A DNA stretch of 63,743 nt, taken from Xanthobacteraceae bacterium (lineage in GTDB: Bacteria; Pseudomonadota; Alphaproteobacteria; Rhizobiales; Xanthobacteraceae). The position numbers and the translations under genes are program-made. Numbering within the stretch: the first letter of the stretch is position 1; every line of letters begins with the position of its first letter. The notes under the pieces are model-generated. The model saw only the letters and a program-made list of their open reading frames with translations, made no database searches and was not told where the DNA came from. The stretch covers positions 1 through 63,743 of the forward strand of contig JARBUD010000024.1 of the NCBI GenBank assembly GCA_029239875.1. The letters are read 5' to 3'. Below are positions 26,680 through 34,296 of the stretch, in pieces.

Positions 26680-27300
26680 ATGGCCAAGGGCTACTGGATC
26701 AGCCGCCTCGATGTGAACGACGCCGAGGGCTACAAGCCCTATATCCAGGGCGCGACCGCGGCCATCGCGGCCTTCGGCGGACGTTTCCTGGCGCGCGGCG
26801 GCAAGTTCGAGGCGCTGGAAGGCACATCCCGGTCGCGCAACGTCGTGGTCGAATTCAAGGACTACGACACCGCGCTCGCCTGCTTCCACTCGCCGGAATA
26901 CCAGGCGGCCTATACCCACCGCCTTGCCGCTTCCGAAGGCGACCATGTGATCGTCGAGGGCTATGAGGGCGTACAGCCGGCCTCCGGCGTCATCTCCGGC
27001 CCGCCGGAAGGTGAGGATCCCGGTTATTGGGTGATGCGCATCGACGTGCACGACCCGGAGACCTACAAGTCCTACGTCGCCGCCGACGCCATCGCCGTCG
27101 AGAAGTACAAGGGCTGGTTCCTGGTGCGCGGCGGCCGCTACGAGGCGGTGCACGGCACCGCCCGCTCGCGCAACGTGATCCTCGCCTTCCCCGACTACAC
27201 GACGGCGCTGGCGGCCTATAACTCGCCGGAATATCAGCACGCGCTCGGCTTCCGCACCAAGGCGGCGGTCGCCGAGGCGATCGCGATCCACGGCGGCTGA
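26680..27300 (+). CDS. Tandem DUF1330 protein
   Basis: A 206-residue protein made of two DUF1330 copies, about 3-95 and 108-205. Each begins with a YW(V/I)(M/S)R(I/L)DV block, then shows FL(A/V)RGG(K/R)(F/Y)EA and RSRNV(V/I)(V/L)(E/A)F, and ends in YNSPEYQ or FHSPEYQ. Most family members have one copy of about 95 residues, so an internal duplication is clear. DUF1330 has a ferredoxin-like dimeric alpha/beta barrel fold; the function is unknown. AGAGGAACACGACG gives a good ribosome site. Confidence 0.92.
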   Translation: MAKGYWISRLDVNDAEGYKPYIQGATAAIAAFGGRFLARGGKFEALEGTSRSRNVVVEFKDYDTALACFHSPEYQAAYTHRLAASEGDHVIVEGYEGVQPASGVISGPPEGEDPGYWVMRIDVHDPETYKSYVAADAIAVEKYKGWFLVRGGRYEAVHGTARSRNVILAFPDYTTALAAYNSPEYQHALGFRTKAAVAEAIAIHGG

Positions 27301-27400
27301 GCTGTTTGCGCGCAGAAAGGCGCGGCGGCGGAATCGGTCGACCGGGCAGGCGAACACGCAAGCGTGCCCGAACGCCTGATATTGCTGAGCCGGCGGCCGG

Positions 27401-27429
27401 TGGACAAGCGGGGCGCGTTCTGCTATCTG
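27401..27429 (+). promoter_or_regulatory. Candidate sigma-70 promoter of rpsU
   Basis: TGGACA at 27401-27406 and TATCTG at 27424-27429 are 17 bp apart, and TGC just before the -10 gives an extended -10. The site lies about 95 bp before the rpsU start. The rest of the 222-bp space holds nothing else I can name. Confidence 0.5.
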
Positions 27430-27522
27430 CGCCACCTTGACCGGCCGCCTGCCTCCTCGTGGGGCTCCGCACCGGCCCAGAATTCAACGCATGCGTGAAG
27501 CGAAGCACGAAGAGGAACACAC

Positions 27523-27771
27523 GTGCAGGTTCTCGTTCGGGACAACAACGTCGACCAGGCCCTGAAGGCGCTGAAGAAGAAGATGCAGCGCGAAGGCATC
27601 TTCCGCGAGATGAAGCTGCGCGGCCACTACGAGAAGCCGTCCGAGAAGCGCGCCCGCGAGGAGGCCGAGGCCATCCGTCGCGCCCGCAAGCTGGCTCGCA
27701 AGCGCGCCCAGCGCGAAGGCCTCATCCCGTCCAAGCCGAAGGTCGTCCCCGGCGGCCACAGTCGCGGCTGA
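27523..27771 (+). CDS. rpsU: 30S ribosomal protein S21
   Basis: An 82-residue basic protein. It begins with [23 protein letters not shown] and continues as a long charged helix, [20 protein letters not shown], the hallmark of bS21. It binds the 30S subunit near the anti-Shine-Dalgarno helix. The start is GTG at 27523, supported by AGAGGA six bases upstream. The alphaproteobacterial form has the extra C-terminal tail seen here. A hairpin terminator follows. Confidence 0.98.
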   Translation: MQVLVRDNNVDQALKALKKKMQREGIFREMKLRGHYEKPSEKRAREEAEAIRRARKLARKRAQREGLIPSKPKVVPGGHSRG

Positions 27772-27815
27772 CGCGACGGCTGCTCGCGCAGCCCGCCGGT
27801 CCAGAGAATGAATGA

Positions 27816-27845
27816 AGCGCGGTGACAAGGGTCGCCGCGCTTTTG
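27816..27845 (+). terminator. Rho-independent terminator after rpsU
   Basis: AGCGCGG-T-GAC and GTC-G-CCGCGCT form an 11-bp stem with one mismatch around a 4-nt loop, and TTTTG follows. It begins 45 bp past the rpsU stop. This is the clearest ordinary terminator in the window. Confidence 0.85.
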
Positions 27846-27914
27846 TCGTTGGGGCTGGAATGTCATCGGACCGATGGCGGCGAGGGATCAACTCGTGGCC
27901 GCCCGCTCTCTCCT

Positions 27915-28020
27915 CGTCATCCCGGACGCGCCACAGGCGCGATCCGGGATCGCGTGCCGAAGGGGTCCTGTCTGATCGCGCACGATCCCGGCTCTACGCT
28001 TCGCTTCGGCCGGGATGACG
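27915..28020. repeat. Family B palindromic repeat doublet
   Basis: Two inverted arms, about 27915-27952 and 27984-28020, begin and end with CGTCATCCCGG and CCGGGATGACG. Each arm is itself a hairpin (ATCCCGG against CCGGGAT). Related doublets lie at 45039-45132 and 50393-50490. It shares the 448-bp gene-free stretch 27772-28219 with the rpsU terminator and a family C repeat; I see no gene in that stretch. Confidence 0.85.
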
Positions 28021-28050
28021 GTCTGACGGCGGCGCCGGGCTTCCGACGAA

Positions 28051-28154
28051 CCTCATCCTGAGGTGCCGCCGAAGGCGGCCTCGAAGGATGCCCGTCTGGG
28101 TGCGAGCAAGCGACCATCCTTCGAGGCTCGCTGCGCGAGCACCTCAGGATGAGG
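28051..28154. repeat. Family C palindromic repeat doublet
   Basis: Left arm 28051-28090 begins CCTCATCCTGAGGTGC and ends CTCGAAGGATG; the right arm, 28114-28154, is its inverted counterpart ending in GCACCTCAGGATGAGG. Each arm contains a variable short stem (here CCGCCGAAGGCGG and GCTCGCTGCGCGAGC). Other copies lie at 37520-37618 and 45433-45574, and a half copy at 32450-32468. Confidence 0.88.
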
Positions 28155-28219
28155 GCGCATTGTCGTCGGACGTCAGGATGACGGCGCCTCGGCTAGGCTC
28201 GGGGAATCCCCGGATCGCC

Positions 28220-28492
28220 TCACTGCCGATTGAACGGCACCGTGTACTCGCCGGCACGGATACGGCCCGCGAGGCGTTCGGCGAAGCCGGCGGCGGCTTC
28301 CTCGCCATAGGTGGCGACCATGGAGCGGATGGCGGTGAACAGCGCCGCCTGCGCGAGGCAATCCTCGTCCAGCCCGTCATAGACGGCCTCGTTCCACGCC
28401 TCGTCGAGATAGGCCAGCGCGGCGTGGCGCTCGTCTTCGAGCGCCTGGTCGGTCTTGCCGTCGATGTCGTGCGTTTCCGGAAGCTCGGACAA
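28220..28492 (-). CDS. Small acidic conserved hypothetical protein
   Basis: A 90-residue acidic protein starting at TTG 28492. The start is well supported: GGAGG lies seven bases before it. The sequence is mostly helical (DQALEDERHAALAYLDEAWN, then FTAIRSMVATYGEEAAAGFAERLAGRI) with no signal or membrane segment. I do not recognise a named family, though similar short proteins occur in Hyphomicrobiales. Its neighbours give no functional hint. Confidence 0.7.
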   Translation of the reverse strand: MSELPETHDIDGKTDQALEDERHAALAYLDEAWNEAVYDGLDEDCLAQAALFTAIRSMVATYGEEAAAGFAERLAGRIRAGEYTVPFNRQ

Positions 28493-28636
28493 CTTAAATC
28501 CTCCGCGTTCGAGCGACGCGCCATGAACTGGACCTTAGCATGCCGCGCCGGCCGTTCCGCCCAAGAATTGAAGGACGGTTAATATGGCGCGGCAAAAATG
28601 CGACACGCCGGACGAATTCGCGCCATCCTAGACGGA

Positions 28637-29032
28637 TCAGTTGCTGCCGTAGCGCGCCGCAATGTCGCGGGAGAGCTTCGCGCCCGTCTCCAGGTAGCGC
28701 TGGCTGGCGAGCTCGGCCGAGGGCGTGCAGGTCCGGTACACCTGCTTGTAGCTCTCATAGCCGTTGTTGAAGGCGGCGATGAGCTGCCCGCGCCGGTCAC
28801 CCGAGGGCGCCTCGACGTCGAGCAGGCCCGCCATCTCGTCGCGCCAGCGCGTCGCCTCCGCCGCCCCGCAGAGCGGGCGGATGTAATGCAGCGCGCCGAG
28901 GATCTCGGCGAGGCGCAGCAGGTCGCCCTCATAGGGCGGCGCCGCGCCCTGCGTCGCCTGCGCGGCCGCCGGCACGGCGAGGCCGAGAAGCAGGGCGGCG
29001 CTCAGGGCCGAGCGGAGGAAGAGGCGTTTCAT
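28637..29032 (-). CDS. TIGR02301-family secreted protein
   Basis: A 131-residue protein with a signal peptide (MKRLFLRSALSAALLLGLAV, cleavage after AAA-Q near 25). The mature part has DLLRLAEILGALHYIRPLCGA and FNNGYESYKQVYRTCTPSAELA, matching the Rhizobiales family TIGR02301, with two conserved cysteines. The function is unknown. ATG 29032 is preferred over an upstream in-frame start at 29068 because the signal peptide begins there. Confidence 0.88.
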   Translation of the reverse strand: MKRLFLRSALSAALLLGLAVPAAAQATQGAAPPYEGDLLRLAEILGALHYIRPLCGAAEATRWRDEMAGLLDVEAPSGDRRGQLIAAFNNGYESYKQVYRTCTPSAELASQRYLETGAKLSRDIAARYGSN

Positions 29033-29086
29033 GGCCGTTGTGGTGCGCTGTGCCGAGGTAGGCGTCAAGAGCCCGATGCTTCTCTT

Positions 29087-29230
29087 CCCTCATCCCCGGG
29101 CTTGACCCGGGGACCCAGGGGACGGGCCGCACCCGGTCACTGGGTGGAGGAACTCGGGCTTGCCCGAGTTCCTCTATGAAGAAACCGAAGTCGGTAAATG
29201 CCGACTTCGGGTCAAGCCCGGCCATGAGGG
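29087..29230. repeat. Composite palindromic element related to family A
   Basis: Outer arms CCCTCAT (29087) and ATGAGGG (29230) frame a family A-like arm, CCCCGGGCTTGACCCGGGG, on the left and CGGGTCAAGCCCGG on the right. Inside are two more perfect hairpins: GAGGAACTCGGG (29147-29158) with CCCGAGTTCCTC (29163-29174), and CCGAAGTCGG (29185-29194) with CCGACTTCGG (29201-29210). The element fills most of the 246-bp space between TIGR02301 and NUDIX genes. Confidence 0.8.
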
Positions 29231-29278
29231 CTAGGGAGGGTGATATGATCCGGCGAAACTGAACGGCGAGTCAGCCTC

Positions 29279-29722
29279 TCACGTCGAATGCGGGCTGGCG
29301 GCGGCATACGCGATGAGCCGTGCGGCCTCGACGATGCCGGCAAGGCCCGGCGTCGTCTCCTCGGGCAACAGGGCGGGATCGAACCAGCCGACCTCGGCCG
29401 CCTCCGGCCCGATGGCCGGTTCGCCGCCGGTCCAGCGCGCAGCGTGGCTGACGACGACGAAATGGGCGGAAAGCCCGCCGGCGTCGTCGCGCTGGATGAT
29501 GTCGAGCGCCCCGGCGACGCCGAGTATCTCGCAGGCGACGCCGACCTCCTCCATCACCTCGCGCGCTCCCGCCTCGGCCAAGGTCTCTCCCGGCTCGACC
29601 CGTCCGCCCGGCAGGGTCCAGAGCCCCAGCGAGGGCGCCCGGCCGCGCCGCGCCAGCAGCACGCGCCCCTCATGGAAGACCGCGGTGCTGGCGGCGAGGA
29701 CGGGGCGGATCGGCGTCTGCAT
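29279..29722 (-). CDS. NUDIX hydrolase
   Basis: A 147-residue NUDIX protein. The NUDIX box, G-x5-E-x7-REVMEEVG, is complete near residues 38-60 (GRVEPGETLAEAGAREVMEE). It hydrolyses nucleoside diphosphates linked to another group; the substrate is not predictable, though short MutT-like enzymes often clean the nucleotide pool. ATG 29722 follows GGAGAGACGCGC, a good ribosome site; the longer open frame to 30196 runs opposite the next gene and is not coding. Confidence 0.93.
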   Translation of the reverse strand: MQTPIRPVLAASTAVFHEGRVLLARRGRAPSLGLWTLPGGRVEPGETLAEAGAREVMEEVGVACEILGVAGALDIIQRDDAGGLSAHFVVVSHAARWTGGEPAIGPEAAEVGWFDPALLPEETTPGLAGIVEAARLIAYAAASPHST

Positions 29723-29833
29723 GCGCGTCTCTCCGGTTGTGAGGCGAATCGGCGCCATGCTAGCGGAGACCCCGGCGCCCGAAAGGGGCCGCAATCGGAT
29801 CGGAGATTCCCGGCGATGTCCAAGGGAGCGGCA

Positions 29834-30112
29834 ATGAGCCAGGTTCACGCAAGGACGGCGATCGTTCTCGCCGCGGCGCTGCTCGCCGCGACATCGGCCA
29901 GCCTGCCGGCCGCGGCACAGAACGCCCCGCAGGCCGCGACGACCGCCAAGCCCGATCCGGTCTGCGCCAGCTATGGCGCCGGCTTCGCCCGGGTTCCCGG
30001 CACGCAGACCTGCGTGAAGATCAGCAGCAGCGTGCAGACCGACGCCTACGGCACCGATCTTTCCGGCTCGGCCAGGGTCGATGCGCTCGCCCCGGCGCTG
30101 AAGAGCAAGTGA
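29834..30112 (+). CDS. Small secreted protein resembling the N-terminus of an alphaproteobacterial porin
   Basis: A 92-residue protein with a signal peptide (hydrophobic near 8-30, cleavage after AAA-Q). The mature part is only about 58 residues and contains CASYGAGFARVPGTQTCVKI, a very good likeness of the conserved start of Omp2/porin-2 proteins (CSAYGAGFFYIPGTDTC-like). After that the porin would continue for over 300 residues, but here the gene stops. It is either a porin remnant or a short secreted protein with a disulphide loop. ATG 29834 has GGGAG upstream; 29816 is an alternative. Confidence 0.7.
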   Translation: MSQVHARTAIVLAAALLAATSASLPAAAQNAPQAATTAKPDPVCASYGAGFARVPGTQTCVKISSSVQTDAYGTDLSGSARVDALAPALKSK

Positions 30113-30144
30113 CGGTGAGGCGCGCCTTTTGTCTTCATTTGCGC

Positions 30145-30230
30145 CGTCATGCCCGGGCTTGACCCGGGCATCCACGCCTGTTTCCCGCTGCGCCAAGTCA
30201 TGGATCCCCGGGTCAAGCCCGGGGATGACG
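30145..30230. repeat. Family A repeat doublet
   Basis: The left arm at 30145-30176 is identical over 32 nt to the arms at 41209, 41563 and 50351. The right arm at 30201-30230 is inverted and slightly different (TGGATCCCCGGG start). A 24-bp spacer separates them. The doublet lies between the convergent porin-like gene and dapE. Confidence 0.9.
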
Positions 30231-30262
30231 GCCGATTGTGTCAGGCTCGACCAACAGGAACC

Positions 30263-31456
30263 CTAGCGCCCGAACGCCGCGAAATAGCGCGCGATGATGC
30301 CGGCATAGACGTCGGTGAGCCGCTCGACCTCGTCGACCGGCGTCGATTCATCCACCTGGTGCATGGTGGTGCCGACCAGCCCGAACTCGACCACCGGGCA
30401 ATAATCCTTGATGAAGCGCGCATCCGAGGTGCCGCCGGTGGTGGAGAGTTCCGGCGTCTGTCCGGTGGTGGCGGTGATCGATTTCACGACCAGATCGACG
30501 AACTCGCCCGGCGCGGTGAGGAAGCTGTCGGAATTGCGAGGCTCGATGGCGAGCGAAAAGCGCACCTCATTGCCGGCGGCGGCCTTCAGCCGACGCTCGA
30601 TCTCGGCGGTGAGCGTCGGCGGGGTCCACAGCTCGTTGAAGCGTATGTTGAAGCGCGCCCGCGCCTCGGCCGGGATGACGTTGAAGGCGGGGTTGCCGAC
30701 GTCGACCGAGACGATCTCGAGGTTCGAGGCCTGGAAATGCTCGGTGCCGCGATCGAGCGGCTCGGCCTGCAGCCCGGCGAGCAGCTTCACCATGCCGGGG
30801 ATCGGGTTCTCGGCGAGGTGCGGGTAGCCGACATGGCCCTGCTTGCCATGGACGGTGAGCGAGCCCGAGAGCGAGCCGCGCCGGCCGATCTTCACCATGT
30901 CGCCGAGCACGGCACGCGAGGAGGGCTCGCCCAGCACGCAATGGTCGATGCGCTCGTCGCGGTCGGCGAGCCAGCGCAGCAGCTTCTCCGTGCCGTTGAT
31001 GGCCGGACCTTCCTCGTCGCCGGTGATGAGGAAGGAGATCGAGCCCGGCAGCGCGCCGTCGCCCGACCAGCCATTGGCGCCGGCGAAGTCGAGGCCAGCG
31101 GCGATGAAGGCGGCGACGCCGCCCTTCATGTCGACGGCGCCGCGGCCATAGATCAGCCCGTCCTGGATCGCGCCCTCGAAGGGCGGGAAGCGCCAGCGCT
31201 CGGGATCGCCGGGCGGCACCACGTCGGTATGGCCGGCGAAGCAGAGGTTCGGCCCCTTGTCGCCGAAGCGGGCATAGAGGTTCTCGACGTCCGGCGTGTC
31301 GGGGCTGGTCAGCTTCACCCGATGGACGGTGAAGCCGGCAGCGCGCAGCAGCGATTCGAGGAAGGCGAGCGCCCCGCCCTCCTCCGGCGTCACCGACGGG
31401 CAGCGGATCAGCGCCCGCAGGATCTCGACGGGATCGGCCCTGACGACGTCTGCCAT
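30263..31456 (-). CDS. dapE: Succinyl-diaminopimelate desuccinylase
   Basis: A 397-residue M20-family metallopeptidase. Metal ligands are seen in [13 protein letters not shown] near 65-80, [10 protein letters not shown] near 99-108 and [12 protein letters not shown] near 130-141. It hydrolyses N-succinyl-LL-diaminopimelate in the lysine/peptidoglycan pathway. The ATG at 31456 has AGGAGAGTGGC before it. It lies 40 bp after dapD in the same direction, so the two act in one operon and one pathway. Confidence 0.97.
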   Translation of the reverse strand: MADVVRADPVEILRALIRCPSVTPEEGGALAFLESLLRAAGFTVHRVKLTSPDTPDVENLYARFGDKGPNLCFAGHTDVVPPGDPERWRFPPFEGAIQDGLIYGRGAVDMKGGVAAFIAAGLDFAGANGWSGDGALPGSISFLITGDEEGPAINGTEKLLRWLADRDERIDHCVLGEPSSRAVLGDMVKIGRRGSLSGSLTVHGKQGHVGYPHLAENPIPGMVKLLAGLQAEPLDRGTEHFQASNLEIVSVDVGNPAFNVIPAEARARFNIRFNELWTPPTLTAEIERRLKAAAGNEVRFSLAIEPRNSDSFLTAPGEFVDLVVKSITATTGQTPELSTTGGTSDARFIKDYCPVVEFGLVGTTMHQVDESTPVDEVERLTDVYAGIIARYFAAFGR

Positions 31457-31496
31457 GCCACTCTCCTGTGTCCGCTCGCCGTCCGCCGGCCTTCGA

Positions 31497-32339
31497 TCAA
31501 TCCCGCAGCAGGTCGTTGATCGAGGTCTTGGAGCGGGTCTGCTCGTCGACGCGCTTGACGATCACCGCGCAGTAGAGCGACGGGCCGGGGGTGCCGTCGG
31601 GCAGCGGCCTGCCGGGCAACGAGCCGGGCACCACGACCGAATAGGCCGGCACCTCGCCGACGAACACCTCGCCGGTGGCGCGGTCGACGATCTTGGTGGT
31701 GGCGGAGATGAACACGCCCATCGAGAGCACGGAGCCGCGGCGCACCACCACGCCCTCGACGACCTCGGAGCGGGCGCCGATGAAGCAGTCATCCTCGATG
31801 ATCACCGGGCCGGCCTGCAGCGGCTCCAGCACGCCGCCGATACCGACGCCGCCGGAGAGATGCACGTTCGCGCCGATCTGCGCGCAGGAGCCGACCGTCG
31901 CCCAGGTGTCGACCATGGTGCTGGCGCCGACATGGGCGCCGAGATTGACGAAGGACGGCATCAGCACGACGTTCGGGGCGATATAGGCCGAGCGGCGCAC
32001 GATGGCGCCGGGCACGGCGCGGAAGCCCGCCGAGCGGAACTCAGATTCGCCCCAGCCGTCGAACTTGGAGGGCACCTTGTCCCACCAGTGCGCGCCGCCG
32101 GGCGCGCCGGGGATGGCGCTCATGTCGTTGAGGCGGAAGGACAGCAGCACCGCCTTCTTGAGCCACTGGTTGACGGTCCACTTGCCGTCCGCGCCCGGCT
32201 CGGCGACGCGCGCCTTGCCGGCGTCGAGCAGGCCGAGCGCCTCGTTGACCGCGTGGCGCACGGCGCCGCCGGTCTCGAAATTGATCGCGGCGCGGTCCTC
32301 GAAGGCCGCCTCGATGGTGCTCTGAAGCTCGCTCGACAT
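31497..32339 (-). CDS. dapD: Tetrahydrodipicolinate N-succinyltransferase
   Basis: A 280-residue left-handed beta-helix acyltransferase. The hexapeptide-repeat region spans about 105-230 ([20 protein letters not shown], then [18 protein letters not shown]). It transfers succinyl from succinyl-CoA to tetrahydrodipicolinate. ATG 32339 is chosen because [16 protein letters not shown] is the normal start; the frame is open 34 residues further without family likeness. It stands before dapE, giving two steps of the succinylase route. Confidence 0.97.
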   Translation of the reverse strand: MSSELQSTIEAAFEDRAAINFETGGAVRHAVNEALGLLDAGKARVAEPGADGKWTVNQWLKKAVLLSFRLNDMSAIPGAPGGAHWWDKVPSKFDGWGESEFRSAGFRAVPGAIVRRSAYIAPNVVLMPSFVNLGAHVGASTMVDTWATVGSCAQIGANVHLSGGVGIGGVLEPLQAGPVIIEDDCFIGARSEVVEGVVVRRGSVLSMGVFISATTKIVDRATGEVFVGEVPAYSVVVPGSLPGRPLPDGTPGPSLYCAVIVKRVDEQTRSKTSINDLLRD

Positions 32340-32449
32340 GTCACTCTCCCGCTGTCCGGCGGGTCTTGTCCGGTCGCGGGCGGTTTCTGTCAACGGGGAT
32401 GTGGGCGAACCGCTTGGGAACCGGGCGAACTTCGCCTCCACGGGACTGT

Positions 32450-32468
32450 CCTCATCCTGAGGTGCCCT
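32450..32468. repeat. Half copy of the family C repeat at the HAD gene stop
   Basis: CCTCATCCTGAGGTGCCCT matches the outer end of family C arms. On the minus strand its inner end supplies part of the TAG stop region of the HAD gene (stop at 32467-32469). No second arm is visible nearby, so this is a truncated or decayed copy. Confidence 0.7.
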
Positions 32469-33177
32469 ATGGGGCGCGCAAGCTGTTCAGGAACGCCGTC
32501 AGGTCGTCCGTCACCACGTCGATGTGCTCGCCGTCGCGGCCCTCATGCTCCCACGCCTCGCGGTCGGCGGGGCTTACCGCGAGGCCCGGCGGCACGACGA
32601 GCACGGTGCGCATGCCGAGCTGCGCCGGCACTTCGAGGTTCCGCGCGAGGTCCTCGAACATGGCGGCACGGCCGGGATCGACCTCGAAGCGGGCGAGGAA
32701 GCCGCGATAGGCGGTCTCCTGCGGCTTGGGATGAAACTCGGCCGAGACGATGTCGTGCACGTCGGCGAAGTGGTCGGAGATGCCGAGCTTGTTGAGCACC
32801 TGCTCGGCATGGCCGCGCGAGCCGTTGGTGTAGACCAGCTTGCGACCGGGGAGCGCGCCGATCGCCTCGCCCAGCGCCGGCGCCGCCTCCAGCGAGGTCA
32901 GGTCGATGGCATGGACCTCGGCGAGGAAGGCGTCCGGGTCCATGGCGTGCTCGATCATCAGCCCGCGCAGCGAGGTGCCGTATTTGCGGTAATAGCCCTT
33001 CTGCAGCGCGAAGGCCTCGTCGAGCGTGATGCCGAGGAAGCGCGAGATATAGGCGCGCATCTTCACATCGATCTGCCGCCACAGATCGAGGCCCGGCGGA
33101 TAGAGCGTGTTGTCGAGGTCGAACACCCATGTCTCGACATGGGAGAAATCGACCGCGCGGCCTTCGGCGGCAGCCAT
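32467..33177 (-). CDS. Pyrimidine 5'-nucleotidase (HAD superfamily)
   Basis: A 236-residue HAD hydrolase. Motif I is [11 protein letters not shown] near 18-28, with nucleophile Asp and acid Asp; motif II is [13 protein letters not shown] near 116; motif III includes [10 protein letters not shown] near 152. It belongs to the SDT1/pyrimidine 5'-nucleotidase group commonly found beside argB in Hyphomicrobiales. It likely dephosphorylates pyrimidine monophosphates. It starts 9 bp after argB ends, so it is cotranscribed. The stop is at the edge of a half repeat. Confidence 0.93.
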   Translation of the reverse strand: MAAAEGRAVDFSHVETWVFDLDNTLYPPGLDLWRQIDVKMRAYISRFLGITLDEAFALQKGYYRKYGTSLRGLMIEHAMDPDAFLAEVHAIDLTSLEAAPALGEAIGALPGRKLVYTNGSRGHAEQVLNKLGISDHFADVHDIVSAEFHPKPQETAYRGFLARFEVDPGRAAMFEDLARNLEVPAQLGMRTVLVVPPGLAVSPADREAWEHEGRDGEHIDVVTDDLTAFLNSLRAP

Positions 33178-33186
33178 CCCGCCGCC

Positions 33187-34104
33187 TCAGCGCGTCATCA
33201 GCGTGCCGGAACCGTGGTCGGTCAGCAGCTCCAGCAACACCGAATGCGGCACCTTGCCGTCGAGGATCACCACACCCTCGACGCCCTGCTCCAGCGCATA
33301 GATGCAGGTCTCGACCTTCGGGATCATGCCGCCGGAGATGGTGCCGTCGGCGATCAGCGCCCGCGCCTGCGAGATGGTCAGCTCCTTGATCAGCTGCTTG
33401 TCCGCGTCGAGCACGCCGGGCACGTCGGTGAGCAGCAGCAGGCGCTTGGCCTTCAGCGCGCCGGCGATGGCGCCGGCGAAGGTGTCGGCGTTGACGTTGA
33501 AGGTGCCGCCGTCGACGCCGGTGGCGACCGGCGCCAGCACCGGAATCAGATCGCGGCCGAGGATCTGGTCGAGCACGGTGGTGTCCACCGTCTCGGGCTC
33601 GCCGACGAAGCCGAGGTCAATCACCTGCTCGATGTTGGAATCCGGGTCGCGGACGGAGCGCGTGACCTTTGAGGCCAGCACCATGTTGCCGTCCTTGCCG
33701 CTGAGGCCGAGCGCCTTGCCGCCGGCCTCGTTGATGAAGCCGACGAGGGATTTGTTGATCGAGCCGGCCAGCACCATCTCGACGATCTCGACGGTGGCCT
33801 TGTCGGTGATGCGCAGGCCCGCCGCGAATTCGGACTTGATGCCGAGCTTGGCCAGCATGGCGCCGATCTGCGGGCCGCCGCCATGCACCACCACCGGGTT
33901 CACGCCGGACTGCTCGAGCAGGACGATGTCCTGCGCGAAGTCGCGCGCCACCTGCTCGTCGCCCATGGCGTGGCCGCCATATTTCACCACCACGATGGCG
34001 TCGTCATAGCGCTGCATGTGCGGCAGCGCCTGTACCAGCACGCGGGCCTTGGCGTGGTCGTCGATGATGTCGGCGGAAGTCTCGGCGGGAGTCTCGGCGG
34101 TCAT
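33187..34104 (-). CDS. argB: Acetylglutamate kinase
   Basis: A 305-residue amino-acid kinase. It shows [12 protein letters not shown] near 38, [18 protein letters not shown] near 73-90 and the C-terminal [21 protein letters not shown]. It phosphorylates N-acetylglutamate, the second step of arginine synthesis, and is usually arginine-inhibited in the long form like this one. In many relatives engB precedes argB; here a divergent MATE gene lies upstream instead. Confidence 0.97.
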   Translation of the reverse strand: MTAETPAETSADIIDDHAKARVLVQALPHMQRYDDAIVVVKYGGHAMGDEQVARDFAQDIVLLEQSGVNPVVVHGGGPQIGAMLAKLGIKSEFAAGLRITDKATVEIVEMVLAGSINKSLVGFINEAGGKALGLSGKDGNMVLASKVTRSVRDPDSNIEQVIDLGFVGEPETVDTTVLDQILGRDLIPVLAPVATGVDGGTFNVNADTFAGAIAGALKAKRLLLLTDVPGVLDADKQLIKELTISQARALIADGTISGGMIPKVETCIYALEQGVEGVVILDGKVPHSVLLELLTDHGSGTLMTR

Positions 34105-34296
34105 GGGCGAGGAATCCGTGGACGCGGGGCCGGGGCCGGTGGCGGGCCGCAGGGGCGGGACAGGCGAGCCCTTCTAGCCGATTTCGGTGACGCTTCTCAA
34201 TCGCCCTTGCCCGACAGCGCTGCGGGCGTGCGCGCAAGCCAAAGGTTGCGCCCGTCCTCCTGTCCGCGACCGCCCTTCCGTGCCATATGCTCGGTC

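Noticed and set aside
27301-27522. A structured leader or riboswitch before rpsU
   Set aside because: Only a promoter-like pair of boxes is visible; GC-rich pairings are possible but match no known class I can name.
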